NCBI GenBank assembly: GCA_015060485.1 | Contig: SUYI01000039.1 | Location: forward strand, 1-35,198 | Origin: Prevotella sp. | GTDB taxonomy: Bacteria > Bacteroidota > Bacteroidia > Bacteroidales > Bacteroidaceae | DNA length: 35,198 nucleotides | Direction: 5' to 3' | Part shown: piece by piece, positions 24,197 through 30,493 of the stretch | Position numbering within the stretch: the stretch's first letter is position 1 | Layout of the letters: each line of letters begins with the position of its first letter | Program-made: the position numbers and the translations under genes | The notes under the pieces: generated by a model | The model's database searches: none | What the model was told of the DNA's origin: nothing | Seen by the model: only the letters and a program-made list of their open reading frames with translations

Positions 24197-25012
24197 ATGG
24201 ACAATCAGAACAGACAGTATTCCATCATTGTAGTTACTTACAACAACGCCGACGGGCTGAAGCGGACGCTGATGAGCATTCGTCAGATAGACTATGCCCA
24301 GAAGGAAGTTGTCGTGATTGACGGAGGCAGCAAGGACCACACGCTTGATGTCATTGCTGAGTACCAAGATATCATCACCACTTCTGTTTCAGAAAAAGAC
24401 AGCGGCATCTACAATGCCATGAACAAAGGCGTCAAGCTGGTTCACGGCGACTATGTGGTGTTTATGAATGCTGGCGACGAGTTTGCCAATGCTGACGTCC
24501 TGTCGCTGGTGAGCCGTTACGAGGGTGACATCATCCTCGGTGGCGACCTCTATGGCGGAAAACAGCGAATGCCGAAAGCGAGCATGACACTTTACGATCT
24601 GCTCTCTATCGGCATCTGCCACCAGGCGGTGTATTACCGCAGGGAAGTGTTGCAGAAGTACGGCTTCGACGAGTCGTACAAACTGATTGCCGATCTGAAG
24701 TCGGTGGTAGAGCCCCTGGTGAAGGATCGGGTAAAGATAACTGTTGTGACGGAAGTGTTGGCTGTTTGTGAAGTCGGAGGGCTCAGCAAACAGCGTTGGA
24801 GGGACACGCTGACCGAGAACCGCCGGATGATTGACGAGTTGGTAGATCCTTTTTACCGGGATGATTATCAGCGATTCGCACGTATCAACAACGGTATGTT
24901 GCACGATTTTGCGGTGCTGTCGCATTTCCATAGTGCCTTCCCACTCATTAAGTGGCTTTCAAAGGCGATGTCGTTCCTGAACAGTAAGTTTAAGCATATC
25001 CCTATTGAGTAG
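24197..25012 (+). CDS. Family 2 glycosyltransferase (colanic-type GT-A)
   Basis: This cytosolic or membrane-bound GT-A enzyme likely adds one sugar to a lipid-linked glycan. The 271-residue protein has YSIIVVTYNNADGLKRTL (8-25), VVVIDGGSKDHT (38-49), SEKDSGIYNAMNKG (65-78) and FMNAGDEF (89-96), the last being the divalent-metal region in the NAGDE form common in WcaE-like enzymes. There is no membrane segment; a short hydrophobic amphipathic C-terminus is present. It is coupled to nadD and followed after 3 bp by a second GT2. Donor and acceptor are unknown. Confidence 0.9.
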   Translation: MDNQNRQYSIIVVTYNNADGLKRTLMSIRQIDYAQKEVVVIDGGSKDHTLDVIAEYQDIITTSVSEKDSGIYNAMNKGVKLVHGDYVVFMNAGDEFANADVLSLVSRYEGDIILGGDLYGGKQRMPKASMTLYDLLSIGICHQAVYYRREVLQKYGFDESYKLIADLKSVVEPLVKDRVKITVVTEVLAVCEVGGLSKQRWRDTLTENRRMIDELVDPFYRDDYQRFARINNGMLHDFAVLSHFHSAFPLIKWLSKAMSFLNSKFKHIPIE

Positions 25013-25015
25013 ACG

Positions 25016-25984
25016 ATGAAAGTTTCTGTTTTGGTGCCTGTTTATGGCGTAGAGAAATATGTCGGAAAGTGTTCGGAAACGCTTTTCGGTCAGACTTACG
25101 GCGACATTGAATACATCTTTGTCGACGACTGCACACCGGACAGCAGCATTGCCATTATCCAACAGGTTCTTGCCGGCTATCCTCATCGTGAGCCTCAGGT
25201 TCGCATCATCCGCCACGACCGTAATCGGGGACTGGGTGCAGCACGGAAAACCGCTTTAGCGGCTGCCACTGGCGATTTTGTGTTGAATGTCGATAGCGAC
25301 GACCATCTGCCGTTGGATGCTATTGAAAAGCTGGTAGCCCGCCAGCAGCAGACGGGTGCCGATATTGTTTCGGGCAACTACAGCTCGGATTTCGAAGACG
25401 GGACTACCGTCGTTCATCATGAGTGGCGTGGCGACAGGGACGTCTGCCTGAAGCTGATGCTGATACAGCACACGCTGCTGCCCCATATCTGGGCGCGTCT
25501 GATTCGTAAAACGGTCTATACGGAACACGACATTGACTCAGTCGAAGGCATCAATATGGCTGAGGATATGGCGCTGACACCACGACTCATTCATGCAGCC
25601 CGACAGGTGGCCTACATCGACGATTCCATCTATTTTTATAGGGATGACTCCTCTGCCAGCACGTTTGCCGACCACCTGTCGACGAAACATGTGCTGTCGT
25701 ACCTCAAAGCCAACGAGGTGCTTTGGCAGTATTTCCATCAAACCGACAAGGACGGGGATTTCCTGTTTGCACTCGAGACGGGAATGCTCAATGCTTATTA
25801 TCAGGCATTGGCCGTGGGAATCGGCCGTCAGCAGATTGCTGAAGTGCTTTCCTATCAGCCGCAATCACGGCTCTTCCGATGCTTACAGGGGTTCTTTGCT
25901 CATCGCCAGACGTGCTCCTTGCTCCGACTGGCCTATCTGACGGTGAAATGGTGCTATAAGAAACGTCTTATGGCTTCTTCCTGA
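25016..25984 (+). CDS. Family 2 glycosyltransferase
   Basis: The 322-residue GT-A protein starts VSVLVPVYGVEKYVGKCSETLF, with IFVDDCTPDSS (34-44), RNRGLGAARKTALAAATGDFV (69-89) and the metal-binding NVDSDD (91-96). HIWARLIRK and MAEDMALTPRLI are usual downstream blocks for this group and probably bind the acceptor side. Cys replaces the more common Gly or Ser after VDD. The last 17 bp overlap the 3' end of the flippase on the other strand. The sugar and linkage cannot be read from the sequence. Confidence 0.9.
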   Translation: MKVSVLVPVYGVEKYVGKCSETLFGQTYGDIEYIFVDDCTPDSSIAIIQQVLAGYPHREPQVRIIRHDRNRGLGAARKTALAAATGDFVLNVDSDDHLPLDAIEKLVARQQQTGADIVSGNYSSDFEDGTTVVHHEWRGDRDVCLKLMLIQHTLLPHIWARLIRKTVYTEHDIDSVEGINMAEDMALTPRLIHAARQVAYIDDSIYFYRDDSSASTFADHLSTKHVLSYLKANEVLWQYFHQTDKDGDFLFALETGMLNAYYQALAVGIGRQQIAEVLSYQPQSRLFRCLQGFFAHRQTCSLLRLAYLTVKWCYKKRLMASS

Positions 25985-27416
25985 TAAATTGCAGGCATTC
26001 TTTCAGAATGGCCACGTTCAGCAGTCTCATGACGAGATAATAGAGTAGGGCGGCCACAACGACTCGAACTAACAGCAATACCCAGAGCGTATGGATGCTA
26101 AGTGTGATGTAACGCGTAGCCAACATGACTGTTGCAGCAATCACGGCAAAGGGCACAACATCTTTCAAGACATCCCATAACGGCAACGGGTGTATGCGCT
26201 GCAAGGCCAGATGCCAGCACACGGTATACAGCATGTTCAAAGCCGAGAATGCGGCCACCATCACCGTAATGCCCTGCGCCGACAGACTCAGCGTGATGCC
26301 TATCTGCAGCACAATCTGTAGCGCCACCATTCGCAGATAGATGTCCGAGCGTCCACGACTGATGATGAAGTTCTGGTAGAGGCCCTGCAACGGCAGGAAG
26401 GCTCCTCCCACACACAGCATCTGAAGCAGGGGCACACAGCGTTCCCACGTGGGGCCCACCGTCACCAGAATGAATTCATGGGCAGTCAATGCCAGTCCGA
26501 ACATCAGCGGAAATGCCATGAACGACGTGAAACGCAGCATCTTGCGGAAGATGCGCTCCTGACGCTCCTCTTCGTTGTTGACGTTCGCCAGGACGGGCTG
26601 TGCCACCTGAGCCATGGTGTTCGAAATCAGCGAACTGCCCATGGTGTTCCATTTGTTGGCCTGATTGAACAGTCCCACTTCTGAGATGGACAACAGACCC
26701 CGGGCTGATAGTTTTCCGAAGATAAACGTCAGCACACTCTGGCTGATAACCGTCAGCATGTTTGTCAGCAGCATCTTCGACGAGAAATTGAGCATCCTGC
26801 GAATGGGGCTGAAATCGACCGGCAAGGTGGGTATCCAGCCTGTGAAATAGTATTTCAGAACGTTGGCCACGCTGATGTATATCACCTGTTGCCACGCCAG
26901 ACTCCAGTATCCGTAGCCGTTCCACGCTAGCCATACGCCACAACAGCCCGACGCCGTCAGGGCAGTAATGCTGGCAATGGCCTGTTCGCGATTACGCAGC
27001 TCTATCCACAATTTGGCGTTCGGCACAATACCGATGGCCGATATGGGAATGGCAAGGAAAGCCAGTCGCGACACGTCCGTCAGTACGGGCTGGTCGAAGA
27101 ACCGCGCAATCAGCGGTGCACAGAGAAACAGAATGGCATACAGCGTGAATCCTGCAATGATGTTGAACCACGCCACCGCATTGTAGTCGCGCTGCGTGGG
27201 CGGCTTCAGGTTGGCCAGCGCCTGTGAGAAACCCGCCGCCTGGATACATCCTGCCAACAGCGTAAAGATGGTGATCAGCGCCAGAATACCGTAGTCTTCC
27301 GTCGAGAGCAGACGTCCCAGGAAGATGCCGAACACCAGATTCAGCACCTGGCTTGCTCCGTTGTTGACGGCTCCCCAGGCTATGCCTTTTGCTGTTTTTT
27401 CCTTCAGATTATCCAT
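25968..27416 (-). CDS. Polysaccharide flippase (Wzx-like, PST/MOP superfamily)
   Basis: The protein probably moves a lipid-linked oligosaccharide across the inner membrane. From the ATG at 27416 it has 482 residues with about 12-14 hydrophobic segments. The N-terminal GIAWGAVNNGASQVLNLVFGIFLGRLLSTEDYGILAL is the classic start of polysaccharide synthesis/transport proteins, with the polysaccharide synthesis C-terminal region after about 330. A TTG 12 bp upstream lies inside the -7 box, which rules it out as start. It is transcribed against the GT2 genes on one side and away from the acyltransferase on the other, so its regulation is separate from both. Confidence 0.92.
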   Translation of the reverse strand: MDNLKEKTAKGIAWGAVNNGASQVLNLVFGIFLGRLLSTEDYGILALITIFTLLAGCIQAAGFSQALANLKPPTQRDYNAVAWFNIIAGFTLYAILFLCAPLIARFFDQPVLTDVSRLAFLAIPISAIGIVPNAKLWIELRNREQAIASITALTASGCCGVWLAWNGYGYWSLAWQQVIYISVANVLKYYFTGWIPTLPVDFSPIRRMLNFSSKMLLTNMLTVISQSVLTFIFGKLSARGLLSISEVGLFNQANKWNTMGSSLISNTMAQVAQPVLANVNNEEERQERIFRKMLRFTSFMAFPLMFGLALTAHEFILVTVGPTWERCVPLLQMLCVGGAFLPLQGLYQNFIISRGRSDIYLRMVALQIVLQIGITLSLSAQGITVMVAAFSALNMLYTVCWHLALQRIHPLPLWDVLKDVVPFAVIAATVMLATRYITLSIHTLWVLLLVRVVVAALLYYLVMRLLNVAILKECLQFIRKKP

Positions 27417-27425
27417 ATTGTTGCA

Positions 27426-27456
27426 CAAAAGTACGAAAGAAAATGAAAAATGACAA
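27426..27456 (-). promoter_or_regulatory. Promoter for the flippase gene, leaderless type
   Basis: The minus strand has TTG (27454-27456), a 20-bp spacer and a perfect TACTTTTG (27426-27433). Only 9 nt separate the box from the ATG at 27416, so the mRNA would begin about at the start codon. Confidence 0.6.
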
Positions 27457-27472
27457 TGGCGGCAGCAAATTT

Positions 27473-27500
27473 TTCACTTTTCACTCTTCACTTTTCACTT
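27473..27500. repeat. Heptamer array TTCACTT, four units
   Basis: TTCACTT, TTCACTC, TTCACTT and TTCACTT run in phase in the divergent space between the flippase and the acyltransferase. The array covers the zone where the acyltransferase -33 box would be expected. Confidence 0.7.
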
Positions 27501-27507
27501 TTTTTTG

Positions 27508-27515
27508 TATTTTTG
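27508..27515 (+). promoter_or_regulatory. -7 box for acyltransferase-licD, leaderless type
   Basis: TATTTTTG fits TAnnTTTG and ends 8 nt before the ATG at 27524. The region 20 bp upstream is the TTCACTT array, without a clear TTG. Confidence 0.5.
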
Positions 27516-27523
27516 CAGCGAAT

Positions 27524-28615
27524 ATGGAGAACAAAGTAGCTAAAAAGCCTCGTTTGGAGTGGCTCGACGCCCTTCGCGGATTTACCATGATACTGGTTGT
27601 TGCCAACCACGTGGCAGGCATGGGCTTCGGCGAGGAGTGGCAGCATTCGTCCGCCATCCCCTTCCTCATCTTGTTTCGTATGCCGTTGTTCTTCTTCGTC
27701 AGCGGTTTCCTGGCGTATAAAGCCTCACAGGTGTGGAGCCTGCAGAACTTCGGCTCCCTGGTGTGGAAGAAAGTCAAGGTGCAGACCATTCCCACGGTGG
27801 TGTTCTTCTTCCTGGCGATGGCCATTCTGAACCGCCATTTCTGGCCGGCTGTCGAGCATGCCATCCATCTGCCCATGAAGGGTGGCTATTGGTTTACCAT
27901 CGCCCTGCTCTACATGTTCATCATCTACTACGTATTCTCCTATCTCGAGAGCAAGCTGAAGTGGAAGTCGTGGATTCCCATCACCTTGCTGTTCTTGGTG
28001 TCAATAGTTTTTTACGAGACCAACTATCAGCCCAAGTATTTCTCATGGGCTGCCGGGTTTAGGGGTAGAAAGACCGACCTGTACTATTTTCTCCAGGATA
28101 CCTCCTTCGTGCAGGTGCTCCTTTATTTTCCTTTCTTCCTCTATGGCAACATCGTGCACCGCTATTGGACGAATGCCCAGAAGGTGATGGACTCGAAGTG
28201 GTTCTTCCCGGCGGTAATCGTTATTGTTATACTGGCCACCCTCGACGCCTTGAAATGGCATACGCTGCGCATGACGTGGGCCGTTATTCCGCTGACCATC
28301 TCACGTTTCGGACTGCTCACCATTACGTTCATGTACTTCCGCCACTACCATCAGTATTTCACCCGAATGACCTTTATGGGGGCGTCGCTGCAGTATGTTG
28401 GCCGTCGGACGCTCGACATCTATCTCATCCATTTCCTGTTCATGCCCGACCTGCCGCACGTGGGAGAGTTCTTCAAGCACTATCCCCATAACTTTGTCAT
28501 TGACATCGTGCTTTCAGTGATTCTGGGTCTGGTGGTTATCGGTTTCAGCATCATCACCTCCAACATTCTCCGCATCAGTCCGTTCTTCAAGAAGTGGCTC
28601 TTCGGACGATCCTGA
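27524..28615 (+). CDS. Acyltransferase 3 family membrane protein
   Basis: Acyltransferase 3 (OafA-like) proteins transfer acetyl, succinyl or related groups to surface sugars. From the ATG at 27524 the protein has 363 residues and about ten hydrophobic segments. The start LEWLDALRGFTMILVVANHV includes Arg18 and His29 in the family R-X10-H arrangement, and RMPLFFFVSGFL follows. A longer in-frame reading from 27389 runs antisense over the flippase start and through both promoters, so it is rejected. The licD gene follows after 3 bp, so both may decorate the same glycan. Confidence 0.92.
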   Translation: MENKVAKKPRLEWLDALRGFTMILVVANHVAGMGFGEEWQHSSAIPFLILFRMPLFFFVSGFLAYKASQVWSLQNFGSLVWKKVKVQTIPTVVFFFLAMAILNRHFWPAVEHAIHLPMKGGYWFTIALLYMFIIYYVFSYLESKLKWKSWIPITLLFLVSIVFYETNYQPKYFSWAAGFRGRKTDLYYFLQDTSFVQVLLYFPFFLYGNIVHRYWTNAQKVMDSKWFFPAVIVIVILATLDALKWHTLRMTWAVIPLTISRFGLLTITFMYFRHYHQYFTRMTFMGASLQYVGRRTLDIYLIHFLFMPDLPHVGEFFKHYPHNFVIDIVLSVILGLVVIGFSIITSNILRISPFFKKWLFGRS

Positions 28616-28618
28616 ACT

Positions 28619-29404
28619 ATGAGAAAGATAGAAGACATTCACGAGTTGCGACAGATTCAGCTGGGCATCCTCGACGCGGTGCACCGCTTCTGCGAGACTC
28701 ACGGCCTGCGCTATTTCCTGTCGAGTGGTACGCTCATCGGAGCGGTGCGTCACAAGGGCTATATCCCCTGGGACGACGATATCGATATCTATATGCCGCG
28801 CCGCGATTACGAGCAGTTTCTGAAGATCTTTCAGGATGATGCGGGCGTTTACAAAGCCATCGATCCTCAGCGAGATAACCATTATTATTATACCTTTGCT
28901 AAAGTTATTGACCAGCGCACGCTGATGGTCGAGGACGAGACGCAAGGCTACGAGATTGGCGTCTTCATGGACATCTTCCCGGTCGATTATGTCACGGACG
29001 ATTTGCAGCAGCGCGAGCGTGTCTTCAAGAAGAAGAAACTGCTCTACAAGATTCGTCGCTGCAAGATTTCGAACACCAATCCTTTATATTCAAAATGGGC
29101 TTATCTCGTCTATAAGCATTGGCCGTTGTCCGTCAAACAAATCGAGCGTCGTATCCGCAAACTCATCGTGTTGGCAGAACCCACACAAACCGTCTGTAAT
29201 ATGACCGAGGCCGGCCCCAAGATGAAGGGCTGTTTCCCTGCCGAGGACATTGCCTCGTCAGTCGATATTGAGTTCGAAGGGAAGCTGTACAAGACGATGG
29301 TGGGCTACAAGGACTATCTGGAGCGTACCTATGGCGACTATATGACGCTGCCCCCTGTCGAACAGCGCGTCACGCATCATTTCGAAGCCTATTGGCGCGA
29401 ATAA
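28619..29404 (+). CDS. LicD-family phosphotransferase
   Basis: LicD proteins move a phosphorylated small molecule, such as phosphocholine, from a CDP-linked donor to a cell-surface sugar. The 261-residue protein has FLSSGTLIGAVRHKGYIPWDDDIDIYMPRRDYE (33-65); the Asp cluster 52-54 and Asp56 is the nucleotidyltransferase-fold active site. DIFPVDYV comes in mid-protein, and YGDYMTLPPVEQRVTHH near the C-terminus is another LicD mark. No choline kinase or choline transporter is near. A LicC-like domain is encoded about 1.1 kb further on, on the other strand, and would supply the CDP donor. The transferred group is therefore probably not simple choline (inference). Confidence 0.93.
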   Translation: MRKIEDIHELRQIQLGILDAVHRFCETHGLRYFLSSGTLIGAVRHKGYIPWDDDIDIYMPRRDYEQFLKIFQDDAGVYKAIDPQRDNHYYYTFAKVIDQRTLMVEDETQGYEIGVFMDIFPVDYVTDDLQQRERVFKKKKLLYKIRRCKISNTNPLYSKWAYLVYKHWPLSVKQIERRIRKLIVLAEPTQTVCNMTEAGPKMKGCFPAEDIASSVDIEFEGKLYKTMVGYKDYLERTYGDYMTLPPVEQRVTHHFEAYWRE

Positions 29405-29432
29405 TAACCGTTAACCCTTAACCGTTAGCCGT
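29405..29432. repeat. Heptamer array TAACCGT, four units, across the convergent gene ends
   Basis: TAACCGT, TAACCCT, TAACCGT and TAGCCGT run in phase from the first base after the licD stop codon into the last codons of the opposing dehydrogenase gene, whose stop codon lies within the array. Confidence 0.7.
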
Positions 29433-30432
29433 TCACCCATTTCATTCCCCATTCGTAGATCCTGTCGATGGTAGGCGAGGGGACTCCCTTTTCGTGTGTC
29501 AGACGGTAAACGATGGCCAGTCCGTAGGGGAAGTCTTCTGTGAAATAGCGGCTCTGGAAGTCGGGCACATAGCCTCCTGCCGTCTCCTTCATGGGCGACA
29601 GAATGCCCTTGAAGGCTTCTATGCTTCGCAGCTTGCGGGTCAGCGACGCCACGTCCGTGCTCTCGTAGTAGTCGAGCACGGTGGCGATACTTCCTTTGCG
29701 CACGGGCAACAGCTCCAGCAGCGCCTGCAGTTCGTTGTCCATCTCAATATAGAGTTCTGCGGCTTCCTCGGTCCATTCTTCATAAAATAAAGGAACGCGT
29801 GAATAAACCACACCCTCGTGCCAGTCTTTCCACAGCGAATAGAGCCGTGAGGGGTGCAGCAGCGGGTTGCTGTTCGAGAGGCTGACCTCGTAATAGCTGC
29901 CTAACAGGTGGATGGGCGTCTGCAACATATCGGCCAGTGTGTCGCACAGCTGTTCTGGCTGCCTGGCACGTTCGATGGCCAGATGGAGGCTTTCTTTGTA
30001 CCCCATGAGTCGCGCTTTGCGACCATATTCCACAATGCGCGAGATGAATGGTACACGCTGGAATCCGAACAGCGGCTGCGACGCGGGCAACAGTTCCATG
30101 GCCTCGAAGAAGAAGCCCGTACTGCTCACCACGCTGCCTACGGCGCTGTCTGGTCGCAGGTGGTCTTTGATATGGAGTAGCGTCTCGCGAATGGCGTAGC
30201 CCGGCAGGCACAGCAAGACGATATCTGCATGGCCGACAGCCTGTTTGGCGTCGCTGTACAGGCCGCTGAGATGTCCTGTGAGGGTTGTTGCCGTTGGGGT
30301 TTCAATGGTCAGCTCCTGGCTCCACCGCTCCGGATGGCGGGTCAGCAGGCATACCTCGTACTTCCCTTGTGCTGCCACGAAGCCCGCCACGACGTGTCCC
30401 AGATTGCCCCCTCCGCAAATACAAACCTTCAT
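29425..30432 (-). CDS. Octopine/nopaline-dehydrogenase-like NAD(P)-dependent oxidoreductase
   Basis: Opine dehydrogenases reductively join an amino group to a 2-keto acid using NAD(P)H. The 335-residue protein has a Rossmann start MKVCICGGGNLGHVVAGFVAAQG (GxGxxG-like at 7-12) and LCLPGYAIRETL as in related ketopantoate and opine enzymes. The C-terminal helical domain carries SNSNPLLHPSRLYSLW (187-201), where His193 matches the conserved catalytic His position of the opine dehydrogenase family. There is no signal peptide. It lies 41 bp after the LicC-CobD-like fusion on the same strand and so probably acts on a related amine. The substrate is not known; a role in polysaccharide decoration is inferred from context. 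It could instead be a stand-alone amino acid or keto acid enzyme. Confidence 0.8.
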   Translation of the reverse strand: MKVCICGGGNLGHVVAGFVAAQGKYEVCLLTRHPERWSQELTIETPTATTLTGHLSGLYSDAKQAVGHADIVLLCLPGYAIRETLLHIKDHLRPDSAVGSVVSSTGFFFEAMELLPASQPLFGFQRVPFISRIVEYGRKARLMGYKESLHLAIERARQPEQLCDTLADMLQTPIHLLGSYYEVSLSNSNPLLHPSRLYSLWKDWHEGVVYSRVPLFYEEWTEEAAELYIEMDNELQALLELLPVRKGSIATVLDYYESTDVASLTRKLRSIEAFKGILSPMKETAGGYVPDFQSRYFTEDFPYGLAIVYRLTHEKGVPSPTIDRIYEWGMKWVNG

Positions 30433-30472
30433 TGTCCTTCACTCTTTAGTCCTTTAAAGCGGAAGTAAATTC

Positions 30473-30493
30473 TTCATTCTTCACTCTTCATTT
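30473..30493. repeat. Heptamer array at the dehydrogenase/LicC-CobD junction
   Basis: TTCATTC, TTCACTC and TTCATTT run in phase and cover the stop codon and the last six codons of the LicC-CobD-like gene, so the C-terminal KSEE is encoded by the repeat. The middle unit also occurs in the array at 27473-27500. Confidence 0.55.

Noticed and set aside
27389..27523. N-terminal extension of the acyltransferase
   Set aside because: The extra 45 codons cover the flippase start, both promoters and the heptamer array and do not resemble acyltransferase sequence.
28619..29404. LicD as part of a plain phosphocholine pathway
   Set aside because: No choline kinase or choline transporter is nearby, and the LicC-like domain is fused to a CobD-like enzyme, which points to an amine made inside the cell.
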